From Stratiolaelaps scimitus (lineage: Eukaryota; Arthropoda; Arachnida; Mesostigmata; Laelapidae), in the NCBI GenBank assembly GCA_019614645.1, contig JABWDB010000002.1:27827501-27891500 (forward strand): 64,000 bases of DNA. Reading direction: 5' to 3'. The position numbers and the translations under genes are program-made. Under the pieces are notes generated by a model. That model searched no databases. It saw only the letters and a program-made list of their open reading frames with translations, and was not told the origin of the DNA. Of this stretch, positions 49,801 to 59,930 are shown piece after piece (the first letter of the stretch is position 1; every line of letters starts with the position of its first letter).

Positions 49801-52800
49801 CAACACGGTGTTGTGAGTCTAGTATTATTTTCCTAACGTTATGAGTATATTTTTCATGAGGATATGGGCGCCGGTAATAATCGAATGTAAATGTCTTTAA
49901 ATATATTTCTATATTGTTGAGAATATCGACACAGGAATGGACATTGTGACGAGACAGAAAAAGTGAAGCAAAAGGCAAAACACATTAAATTAACGGTAGA
50001 ATGTGAATGTGGATTCTTCTTCCCGTTACCAGGGTAGTCTCACGAACAGATTTCAATAATTTGGGAATGTTTTAGGTAAGTTCGGGGTTCGACTTCATCG
50101 CAAATCCTCCGCATCAGGGACCTGGGTTTTTCCTTGCCAATATGGGCTATGACGTTTATCTTCCAAACACTCGAGGAAATAAATTCAGCTCATTCAGCGA
50201 ATCGACCCACAAAAATTTTTATTACTCCAGGTAAGTAAAAATTGGTTGAATATGGTACACACACACATGTTGGTTGAGAAGTCAAGATAGTTGTAAAGGC
50301 AACAGTTCTAGGGTGTCGATAAATACAGCTATGGAACACTGTAGTCAGATTGAAGTATTTAAGCACGAATTCGAGTGGGTAGGTGCGACAGAAGGTATTG
50401 TAGGTGATATGTTCGAAAGTCTTCTTTGTTCCCAAGAAACTTCTAATATCCACAAAGGACAATACGTGTAAATCTAGTAACACAATTTTACAAGTATGTT
50501 TATTTACCTACCAGCTATATGAACTGGTATGCAATCAATGTATCATACTTCTCGTCTCAGTTCTACAGACAGACACCACTATTTGTCGGTTAGGGCCAGA
50601 AAAAGTGGCTCACATGGAATAGGATTGAATTAAAGCGGTTCTTCCGTGCTTCCTTCCTTTCGTCCTTTCTCAAAGAGAGATTCTTAAAACAGCCGCTATG
50701 GTTCATTAAGAGGGAGATAGAGAGAATGAGAGGGACGAATCCTGCTAGTTTCCCACTTTTTTTCAATCGTATCCTTCTCCCCGTTGCGATGTCACTTTAA
50801 AAAGAACCACGGCTCTGGATCCTCGACTGCCTTCTTTCGATTGGGTCCTGCCTTGTCTCTCTGTTCTAAAGAAGAGAGGAAGACCCGGAATACATTTATT
50901 TGACGAGAAACTCGTCACGACAATGATTCGATCCTGACCCCCCCAACCTCAAACCCTTTCTCTCCTGTTCTCCATATCCTATTGGATTGGTTTTCTCTGA
51001 TTGCAAAACCATTGTACCACTTGGTGGACTCTTAGCGATTTTTTCAAATCGTCAAGATCGCGCTCTCTGGGGAACATATACGCGTATGATGGGGATATAT
51101 ATATATATATATATATGAGTTTAAGGTATCCCCATAGTGATCTTAGTGGTAGAACCTTATAGAAAATCCGTATTAAATATATTCAATTAAAAAAGAACAC
51201 CATGAAGCACCTCCTACTTCTGGACTATATTTGAAGTTGGTTAGTTATACAGTGTAGTTAAAACCTCTATATATATATCTGAGACTTATTTAAAGCCAGA
51301 CCGCGATTTGATCTCATAACATTACTAAAGCTATCACCTATTATTTCCTTTTTATTTTTCTCGCTTTTATCTTTCTTCTTATCTTCGTTACCTCCTTTCC
51401 TTGTATACTATTATTCAGCTTTATGGAGATGGCCGAATACGATTTGCCAGCAATTATTGATGCCATTCTCGCTAAAACTGGCTTCACCAAACTTCACATC
51501 ATCGGACATTCGCGAGGAACCACTGTGACGTTTGCTATGCTCGCCTCTAAGCCCGAATACAACGAAAAGGTGACAGAGTTTTTTTCATTTTAAACCTGGT
51601 AAAATCCGGACCCCGCTTAAATACCTTCGTGCCATAACCTAAACTCTCTAGTGACTGTCGCGTACCTAGTCCTAATGAATTTACGATCAGGTATATTAGT
51701 CCTTCAATCGAAAGTGTTCCTAAGTTTCGAACACAATACACCAACTCTCTCAGACGCAAGATTTCTATCATTTGCTCAGCGAATAGACATTTTCCCGCTG
51801 CGCCGTCCCCAAATGGAGTCAAAATGTCCCCAGGTTCGTTTATCATCACTGTTGACATATTTGGAATTGTTCTACTTTACGTATCACTGTCAACAGATGA
51901 AGACTTACTAAGTTTAATGAACTATGACCCCAAGACTAGAACCCCCAGTTGGCCTCGTACCTGAAGCTAATAAAAAATTTATCAAAACAAGTCGAGAACA
52001 AAACAAAACGAAAAATATCAGCAACTTTCTTGATTATTATTTGTTTATGGAGGACTGATTTACCAGTAGAATTATGAACTTGAATTAAATAAAATGTATA
52101 GCACTATTTAACGAGTACTGGGGCGTCTTTACAATTGTAGTTCCGTAAATTAACAAATATATGATTGATTGATGTTACAGATTCGCCTCTTCACTGCACT
52201 AGCTCCAGTGGTCTATCTTGACCTGAGTCCTGCGTGGTCCATACTACAGAGCATCATGCACGAACTAGTTAGTAACCTAAAATACATAGTAATACGAATA
52301 ACCTATTCAATTCATAGCTATTGTGACCTGCATTGTAACTCAAGGCATCCCTATTGTGACCTTCATTGGCTTAACTGTGAGCAAGCGTTAATTCTAGGCG
52401 TCCGCAAAATATATTATTCACAACAAAGCGACAAACTTACGACTAACAGTCCCTTACAGCATGGGATAAGATTTCGATCTGAGCATACGGTCATCCTGCT
52501 TACCACTCTTGACCCTGCGGATAATTTTCAATTCAATTCAATTCAATTATTTCTTTATTGACGGAACTGCGAAATATTACAACGCTTAAGTTCTCGTATT
52601 AAAAAATAAGATAAAAAGAGCGATCACCAAAGTATTTCACAAGGTTCTTCGAGGTGATATACCTTCAAAACATATCACAAAGTCATATTGAACAAGATAA
52701 TTACAAGTGGTTTACTGGATTTGGGTCAAAAAAGATTTTAGCCTTTTTTTTTATTTCAAAAGCAAATTTCTTAACACAGGTGAGAGACCGAATCTCTCTA

Positions 52801-55659
52801 GGCAAGGAACCCCAGATTGACGGCAAGCGGTAAGCGAGAGTATGGCGGCTTGATTCTTTAATAGCCAGAGGTGTCATGAACACTGTCGCTCTACGAGCAG
52901 TTCGTTTGGTGCAGGCTTTCATCGGAAGAGCAGCGTCTGTAGGCACAATACCCTTGTGTATCTTGAAAGCAAGAAGAGCGACGTGAATTGAGTGCAATGT
53001 AGTCAGCGATGGAAGGTCAAATTTCACTAGGACGTCTGCAACCGAGTCTCTTCGAGTTTTACCAGTAATAGCTCGGAGCGCGTCATTCTGTATAATTTCC
53101 CCTCTCTGAAGTACATTTTTGTAGCCTCCACCCCAGACTGATATACCATAGCTGAGTAAAGGTACCAGAAGGGCTTTGTAAAGGTACACCAAACCTTCTG
53201 TAGGGATTCCAAGCTCTCTAAGTCGACGCAGAGAGGCTACTACAGCGTAGCACTTTGGCAATACGGAACTTAAATGATCCTTCCATCTGAGCTTTTCGTT
53301 CAAAACCAAGCCCAGGCATCTGACCGTAGGAGACCACTGCATTTCAATATCACAGAGACGCTGTTGGCCGATCGCAATGTTCCGTTGTGGTGAACGAAAC
53401 AGAGTTATATTCGTTTTGCTTGCATTAATGGCAAGACAGAAGCTCTCAAACGTTTTTACGATGACGTCTACTTTACGAAGCGCCTCAGAAATGTCCTGTT
53501 GTGCCCTTTCCGGCCGCACGCGATAATATCGGACGCTTTAATTTAAATGTTGTGCAATCATGTATGTAGCGAGCATAGAAGGGGTGAACACACATACAGT
53601 ACGGTTATGATCTGCGAAAAAGTGGCAACCTCAAAGAGTTACTTGGCTTTAGGGGGTTGTCTTTATCATATTCTTATTGAAACGGCAAACTAACTTTAGC
53701 TTACTTCCGTGTTATTAGTATGCAGAACCGTTCACGAGTTACCTGTTTAGACGGTAACGTCGGTAGTACCAAGGGACACAGCTTGAGTTAGATAGACAGG
53801 ATATTGCAGGTTCCGTTGCCGTGGCTTTAGGTAGGTGTGAATTTTTCCTCCCATACGGCCATACGAATACTAAGTACCGTAAAATATCTAATTAAAAAAG
53901 GCCTGCGGGATAACCGTCAACAATAAAAAATACACAGGAGTTCAGCATTTAAATTCAAAACCGTGTCATTCGGTATACCACTGTGCTCTTTTATTGCAGA
54001 AGGGTGTAATGGACTGTATCGGCTATTCGCGCAATCGAATTTTTGATTCATCGAAGCTAAACGACGTCAGTTTTGGTCTGATGAATCCGCTTGTCTGTTC
54101 CATCGGCGGGGGAGTATTATGCAGCGCCATGCTTAACGTTGGCATGAACCCTACGCTGTTGCGAAATGTTGAACATCCCAGACTCAATAGCGTAAGTGCA
54201 GTATTAATACATTAACCACTTGAACGACAAACGCATGATGCTCTTATATTTCATTTACAACCCTCAGAAATCACTAAGCGAGAAGATAAGAGGCGCTCGA
54301 CTTTGAAGAGAAAAAAAGGCTCTTTGTTTCTATAAAAAATGATGCATCTGATGATCAAATAAACCATTCTAACATCAAAAGTAAGATTTCTTTGCTTTTG
54401 GACCTAGACGAGCAAGCTCATTTAAGTCCTGCTACTATATGTATATTTATATATATATATTTACTGGGTACTATGTATATGCTTAACTATATACGCCAAG
54501 GGTCTTCAAGGAGAGTAACAGAGAGTGAGAGAGCGCCCACCTAGCTTACCTATGTTAACAAAACGGTCTCACTCTGAACTATGAAAGGTACCACTTTTGT
54601 GCATTTCAGTCTCGTGCGAGAGTCTACGCAGTGAATACACCAGCGGGTTCGACGGTGCAAGATTTTGTTCATTTCTTCCAAGTAATCCAAACGGGAAAAT
54701 TTGCCAAGTTTGACTACGATGATAAGCCCGCTTGCTACCCGGTAGACAAAACCAATCAGGGCGTCTACGGGCAGGTTTGTACATGGGACCGTGTCATTGG
54801 AACTCAAAACACATACACACCCAGTGTGTCTATATTTACAACGTGATAATTGCAATGGTTAGAATTGTCTTCTGTGAAGGTATATATATATATATGCTGT
54901 GACATCGCAAAGAAAGAAAAGTTTTACTAATAAAGCGCTTAAGAACTCCAAAGTCCAAAGGACAAAAGCGGATGTTCAGTAGACTCGACGTTACTTTATT
55001 TGGCCCGAGCATTGGCCCATATAGAACAAGATTTTAGGCTATTTATCCGAATACAGGTGAACTAATGAAAGGTAACTATATATATGAGTAAATTTATTAT
55101 TATTACAGTCGACCCCCCCGGAGTATAAGTTGGAGAATGTCAATGTTCGCCTGGTGGTGTTTCATTCAAAGGATGACACATTTGCGGGCCCCGATGGCGT
55201 CGCTAAACTACGACAAAAGGTTAGAATTCGCTATTTTATTTCAAAGTACAAAACACGCGACTCGAATAAGTGTATACACACCACAATGTACACGATTCAA
55301 GCACCTTTCTCATTTTAGTCGATAAGTTTACATCTAATAATAACCTACTGCGACAGTATGGCTTACTCAATGTAACCATTACGCTCATGTAATGCATACG
55401 CATTAATATCAATACAAGGATTCTGTGCCATGAACAGGTTGGTCGATTGGTGTTCAACGGAGGATGGTATCTGATCGACAAATCGAAGTTCCTTCATCTT
55501 GATTATCTTTGGGCTATGGACGCAGTGCAGCTTGTTTATCTCAATGTCTTCCATCATATGCGGAGTGCCGATAAACTCGAGGACGGTCATGTACGCGACC
55601 TTGACGAGCTCTTTGCCCTCTATCAGACGGACCGCAAGAACTACATTAATCTTGTTTAG
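46482..55659 (+). CDS. Acid (gastric/lysosomal-type) lipase, alpha/beta hydrolase, 9 exons
   Basis: Exons: 46482-46850, 49669-49812, 50076-50230, 51419-51569, 52181-52267, 54000-54191, 54610-54774, 55109-55219, 55438-55659. All are GT-AG, total 1596 nt and give 531 residues. The family hydrolyses triacylglycerols and cholesteryl esters. Seen: the N-terminal AB-hydrolase lipase block YGYDYHEFNVTTTDGVIL, the oxyanion-side MQHGV, GYDVYLPNTRGNKFS, the nucleophile elbow GHSRG with Ser254 (usual GHSQG, so Gln is Arg), NTPAGSTVQDF (family TPAGTSVQN), an acid residue at Asp443 or 444 in SKDDTFAGP, and His478 in FLHLDYLWAMDA. The start is uncertain: ATG 46482 places a hydrophobic segment at residues about 55-70 (IDFIILLCFVSALLIS), which could be an internal signal or anchor. 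Alternatively the true exon begins at the acceptor TTTCAG (46674) and an upstream exon supplies the signal peptide. NVT and NRS glycosylation sequons are present. Confidence 0.9.
49669..49812 (+). CDS. Lipase exon 2: N-terminal lipase block
   Basis: Phase 0 at both ends. It encodes YGYDYHEFNVTTTDGVILSV, the signature opening of acid lipases, and ends PVIMQHGV before GTGAGT. Confidence 0.93.
50076..50230 (+). CDS. Lipase exon 3
   Basis: It encodes GPGFFLANMGYDVYLPNTRG, the conserved strand with the NxRG motif. It ends in phase 2 and the Ser codon is completed in the next exon. Confidence 0.93.
51419..51569 (+). CDS. Lipase exon 4: nucleophile elbow
   Basis: It encodes EMAEYDLPAIIDAI and then HIIGHSRGTT with the catalytic Ser. 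The acceptor TTATTCAG is preceded by a long pyrimidine tract; the donor is GTGACA. Confidence 0.95.
52181..52267 (+). CDS. Lipase exon 5
   Basis: It encodes IRLFTALAPVVYL, the family LxALAPVA(Y/F)L block, and ends IMHEL before GTTAGT. The intron after it carries the antisense LINE. Confidence 0.92.
52526..53521 (-). mobile_element. 5'-truncated non-LTR retrotransposon (LINE), antisense in lipase intron 5
   Basis: The minus-strand frame 53519-52701 (272 residues) matches the C-terminal third of a jockey/CR1-type reverse transcriptase: FCLAINASKT, VRCLGLVLNEKLRWKDHL, LLSYGISVWGGG, QNDALRAITGK and IWGSLPREIR. The YADD active site lies upstream and is missing, so the copy cannot encode an active enzyme. 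The 3' UTR ends in GCAGTTCCGTCAATAAAG followed by repeated AATTG units (plus-strand 52528-52549). The short repeat GATAAT at 52520-52525 and 53522-53527 may be a target-site duplication. The intact 272-codon frame suggests a fairly recent insertion. Confidence 0.85.
54000..54191 (+). CDS. Lipase exon 6: cap region
   Basis: Phase 0 at both ends, 64 codons. Sequence-variable cap domain (KGVMDCIGYSRN through VEHPRLNS) with several Cys. Supported by frame, a clean TTGCAG acceptor and a GTAAGT donor. Confidence 0.85.
54610..54774 (+). CDS. Lipase exon 7: TPAG block
   Basis: It encodes NTPAGSTVQDFVHFFQVI and GKFAKFDYDD, close to the family pattern TPAGTSVQNMxHWxQ...GxFxxFDYG. Confidence 0.94.
55109..55219 (+). 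CDS. Lipase exon 8: catalytic acid
   Basis: It encodes PPEYKLENVNVRLVVFHSKDD, ending the strand that presents the catalytic Asp, followed by TFAGPDGV (family LADPxDV). Confidence 0.93.
55438..55659 (+). CDS. Lipase exon 9: catalytic His and C-terminus
   Basis: It encodes FLHLDYLWAMDAVQLVY, holding the catalytic His, then a hydrophilic 45-residue tail longer than in typical lipases, ending YINLV and TAG. Confidence 0.94.
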   Translation, partial: VGRLVFNGGWYLIDKSKFLHLDYLWAMDAVQLVYLNVFHHMRSADKLEDGHVRDLDELFALYQTDRKNYINLV

Positions 55660-55981
55660 CACTATGTGAAACAATATCGATGTACATGCTGCCATGAAAC
55701 TCACCGAGACCGCATCTAACAGCATATAAAGAACATCTTATGTACATAATTTCTAACTGAACAATACTTCGATCCTTTGATTAATTTCCTATACATGTAC
55801 CATTGTAGAATGACACCCCGTTAATGAAAAGCTGTTCAAAATAACATTTCGAAGGATGTCCAGTTTTACGACTGCAAGCCAATTTTAAAGTTTACTCACA
55901 GTGAAAGCTTTGCCTCTCATTATGACTATTGAAAATTTCATTGACTTCAAATGAAACAACACCTTCCACAAAGTTAACTTT

Positions 55982-56094
55982 ATTAAACGATAATTTTCAT
56001 TTTTGATATTTTTCCGCGTAGTGCTAAATTAGCTAATATAAATTGGCGTTCAATGTTGAAAATGTGCATATACAACAACACCAACAACAATAAA
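55982..56094 (+). terminator. Candidate polyadenylation signals of the lipase gene
   Basis: ATTAAA at about 55982 and AATAAA at 56089-56094 are the first hexamers found after the stop codon. The choice between them cannot be made from sequence alone. Confidence 0.4.
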
Positions 56095-57263
56095 TACAAA
56101 TTTTCAAAAAATGGTTGAATGTCTCTTATTTTATTCGAACCCACATATTCTTTCTTTTGATGGATCAAGGACATGGGTTGGCATGGCTATACGGGAAATT
56201 CGGATGATACTAATTTCTCCCAGGTACGAATTATATCCCAACTAGTGGAACAAATTATAAACTAGGATAGGAGACTGGTGTAAATCGTTCCATTTTGTTA
56301 CCATACAGAGCGCAACGCATTTGTACATCTATACATTTGAGTGTGTATATCGTGTCTTCTATCGGCCTGTTAAGAAAACCTTCATTTTTTAAATTAAAAT
56401 GTAGAACATAACTGAGTAACATAATAATATTTTTTTACGATTTCTATTTATGAATATAGAAACTCCTTCTTTACCGAAAACCTGAAAACTATTATACTAC
56501 ATGGACAGTTATAGGTGATCTCAAGCAAAGACCTGGAAGTATTAAGATACCAAAGGCAATATACTAAAGCGCACTGAATGAAGTCACTAATATGGACGCG
56601 GGTTGAGGGTGATTCGGTGAGGCTACTGTTAAAGAACAACGAATCCTTCTTAGTTGTGTACATTTATTTTTTAAATTAGGTCCAACGGGCGTGTCGGGAT
56701 ATCATAATAAGATAATATCAAAGTAATGTACCTGTATCGTTCATTATTTAATGACCAATAGAGAACGTGGAAGAAAAAACAAACTTGCTGCTATCTCACC
56801 TCTATGGAGGTGCCCTCCGGGCAGGCTAATATGTCTACTCTGTCTTATCTTCTCAACAAACTGGATGCGTTTGACAACATAATTGTTTGTTGTCCTCCTA
56901 CGCTGCGGTTGTGAGACTAAGCTCAGGACTATTATATAACATCACACCATGAGGAAAATGAACCTGCCCCATCTATAGACTTTCATAGCAAAACAGATGA
57001 AGTAACTCGAGATACACAACACAGACAACTGAATACGAATCGTTTCTTTTACATTGTACCCTTAGGGTTTGCGTAAACAAAGTTAAAGGGGTAAGATTTG
57101 AGCTTTTTCATGTATGATCACATGAAATAAGCAGAGCGTGGCGAATGTGTCAAACAACCTGATAATATTGTGATAACATTATTGTCTAGCCTGTAAGGAA
57201 AATACCATTTTGTTATACGTAAATGCCTGTTTGGAGCAGTCTATACGAAGTTCCCTACCTTAC

Positions 57264-57470
57264 CTGTAGTAAGATAATCTCTAAAGGGTCTACTCTTGAA
57301 ACCACAGCTTGTATTTCAACACCGAGCGCCCTCAGCTCACATCGAGCGCCCAGCTCCCTTAAGTTGACTTCCAACAAATTGCGTCCGCCTGCGTGTGACA
57401 TCTCAGCGATTGCAGTTATTGCTGTAGATTTCCATTGGAGTACATCGGCATTCACCGAATCCCGTCCACC
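57264..57470 (-). CDS. Orphan candidate exon, unknown gene
   Basis: On the minus strand an acceptor (CTTAG, next to 57470) opens a 69-codon frame without stops, phase 0 at both ends, closing at CAG before a strong GTAAGG donor (57263-57258). It reads GGRDSVNADVLQWKSTAI at the start and RVDPLEIILLQ at the end, with an amphipathic, helix-like middle (LLEVNLRELGARCELRALGV). GC content is clearly above the flanks. I do not recognise the family, and no partner exon was found nearby on either side. It overlaps a serine-rich shadow frame on the plus strand. Confidence 0.45.
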
Positions 57471-57603
57471 CTAAGCATTGTTTCTTCGCTCGAAGGAACA
57501 CACTGTATAAGACACAGAACTCTCATTGATTCAGCTGGCTGTACATTACTGCAACTAACCAACACTTTAGAATTTGTATTCGGTGATAATTGAGTTACTT
57601 CTT

Positions 57604-57605
<2 letters not shown>

Positions 57606-57649
<44 letters not shown>
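57606..57649. repeat. (TA)n microsatellite
   Basis: A pure TA run of about 44 bases. Confidence 0.97.
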
Positions 57650-57652
<3 letters not shown>

Positions 57653-57891
57653 ACGTATCCTAATTCATTTAAGTAAGCGAAGTTGTATAAGACGATGAAG
57701 TAATACGCCGTCATTTATCGATAGAATTTAAGAATCTGCACAACGTTTGATCGTAGAGTTGACGGGCATACAAATATTGATTAGGGCATACTTTGCTCAG
57801 GAAAATTGGTTAATTTAATGATAAGTGTTCTAATCAAGCCAAAAAAGCGGACATTATACAGTTTTAATTTAGCATTACATTATTCAAGTAT

Positions 57892-58079
57892 GATGGCGTA
57901 GAGGTAGAGTCAAGGACTTGAAATCTTCAAGGGTACATACATTCGAACCGCACAGGTCGTTATAAGTCAGATTATCCTGGCCTTGTTAAATATACACCTT
58001 TTATCATCTTTTTTTTTGCGAGAACTTAAGCATTGTGAATGCAGTTCCGAAAGTAAACCTCAAATGAATGAATGAATGT
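57892..58079 (+). mobile_element. tRNA-Ser-like SINE with LINE-like 3' tail, copy C
   Basis: The head carries an A-box-like TGGCGTAGAGGTAGAG, GGACTTGAAATC (the anticodon-arm signature of tRNA-Ser(UGA)) and a B-box-like CATTCGAACCGC. The tail GCGAGAACTTAAGC...GCAGTTCCG matches the LINE 3' end at 52.5 kb read in the same sense, and it ends in (AATG)n. It is the most complete of the three composite copies. Confidence 0.75.
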
Positions 58080-58314
58080 TTACTCCTTTTTTAACATTTT
58101 GTGATCTGAAATGTTAGAATAGAATAGTTTTAATGTGTTGTTCGCGAACTAAAAAAAAACCCGAGTGGATCAGAGATCGTTTCGAATATTCGAGACAATA
58201 CGCCTGAAAGGGTCTATAACACAAATGTGCTTATTTGTCACAGCGGGTATGCTGCTAATCGTTGAGTAGAGAGAGAGAGAGAGAGAGATGGCGTGAGTGG
58301 GCGTTCGTCTAGGA

Positions 58315-58494
58315 ATGGCACACATTCGTTCGCAAGCCTACGCACCAGATGTTTACTATGAGCACTCTAGCTATTACCAGGACAATGAAGGCTCGAAGAA
58401 ATGCTCTCGGCCATTGCGGGGCAAATTGGTGCCGTCGTTGACACTAGAAGAACAGCCCAACGTATCTGAAACTAGCCTCAGGCTGCCGGAGGAG
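58315..58494 (+). CDS. Possible first coding exon, unknown gene (60 codons)
   Basis: An in-frame stop lies upstream of ATG 58315. The frame is hydrophilic and Tyr-rich at first (PDVYYEHSSYYQDNEG) and ends LRLPEE before GTACGA, phase 0. A (GA)n run at 58270-58288 sits just upstream. No family recognised and no downstream exon identified; it may be chance. Confidence 0.25.
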
Positions 58495-58899
58495 GTACGA
58501 ATATGTGCGGTAACTTTTTCTGGGCAGATGATCTAAATTTTGACCTTCAAGTGTACGCTTTGAGATTAACATATGGTCCACGTAATATCATAATGAGATT
58601 TTATTATAGTTTATCATGTGAGCTTATTTTTCGCTTGCTGTAGCTTTTTGGTAGTGGTGAACCATCATCATCGTCATCATCCATAAGAGTTTGTCGAGTC
58701 AACGCCAATCCCAAGCTTACTAACGTCAAACGTCTTCCGAGAGCACAATGAGCTGCCTTGGAATCATTAGCGACGACAGGTTGTAGTCAACAAAAGCAAC
58801 ACCGATAGCAACCTGAGCAATTTTCTGGATCGTAGTTCACCAAAATACAAAGAGGATGCAGATATACATATATATATATATATATATTATATGTATATA

Positions 58900-59930
58900 T
58901 AGTAGCCGATTATAAGGGGCGAAGGGCAAGAAAATGGCACGAGGCAGCGAGCGATATCAAGATAAAGCAAAAAACAATGATGATGACGAAGGAGACGTAG
59001 ATGGAAAGGGCTACGAGAAGGTCTGGCTGGTCTGACTTCTCTATTGGCTGATTGTCTGTGTTTCTGTGACGCTGGCCCGTGCAGCAACAGCAGCTTCTCC
59101 GTTGGTGCTGTTATTGCCTGGATGCCTCTTTGGAGTTGCTTGCCACCGGCTTTCTTCGCATTGTGGTCGTTTTGTGTTTGTTATTTCGTTAGTGTAGCAG
59201 CGCTCGTACGTTTGGCCGCCAGGCAGCACCAGCAGCAGCAATAGCACAAAGGTGGTCCTTTGCCCTGCTCGAAACGACTTCGTTTCTTTCCTCTCTTGTT
59301 TTGCTGTTCGCCAGCGGTCAATCTCCCTCCCTGGCTGTCGCACCGGTGGCGGCGGCGGCAGCAGCAACAGCAGCAGCAAGGACTGGTGAGAGCTGGACTT
59401 GGCGTAGTCAACGCCACCGCCACCGTCGCCACTCAGATTCATACTGTCTGCACAGATACCTCGCGTGCTCACTGAACGAGATAAGTTCGGTTTGGTGCCG
59501 GCGCTGCTGCTACTGCTGTCGTTAGTTGTTGTTGTTGTTGTTGTTGTTGCTGTCTCGCTTCACTCCCCAGAGGGCAATAGCCACTCACTGTTTGATTGTT
59601 GTTGGACTGCTCCCGGAGCAGTCAAAGCCGTACGTTCTCGCGCGTCGTTACCGGGGCTATTCGACCGGACCAAAAGACTGAGTGAGAGCAGAGAGAGAGA
59701 GAGAGTAACAGAGAAAGTTGATTGCGCCGAACCTCTCGCTGTAGAGCACACCCGATGGACCCACGGATGGTCGAACAGCTATAGTGTAATAGTGTTCGAG
59801 ATTCGCAGACGAACGCACCAACCATAACGAAACAACGACTGAGCAAAACTGTTCATTTTGACAAATGTTGCATCCCTTCTGGTTTGTTCTCTTCTCGCCT
59901 CTGTGCACTGCCAACACTATGACTATGGGG
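58900..59930. promoter_or_regulatory. Trinucleotide-rich GC island; possible 5' exon on +
   Basis: CAG/CTG, GGC and GTT repeats (59350-59381, 59525-59552) raise GC content and create overlapping open frames on both strands without a domain. The last part ends in a strong GTAAGT donor at 59930. Just before it, ATG 59865 opens 21 codons with a signal-peptide-like hydrophobic start (MLHPFWFVLFSPL), phase 2 at the donor. This could be a first exon of a secreted-protein gene that continues outside the window. Confidence 0.3.

Noticed and set aside
59041..59472. 143-codon minus-strand frame with Leu and Pro runs
   Set aside because: Runs arise from CAG and GGC triplet repeats; no conserved motif.
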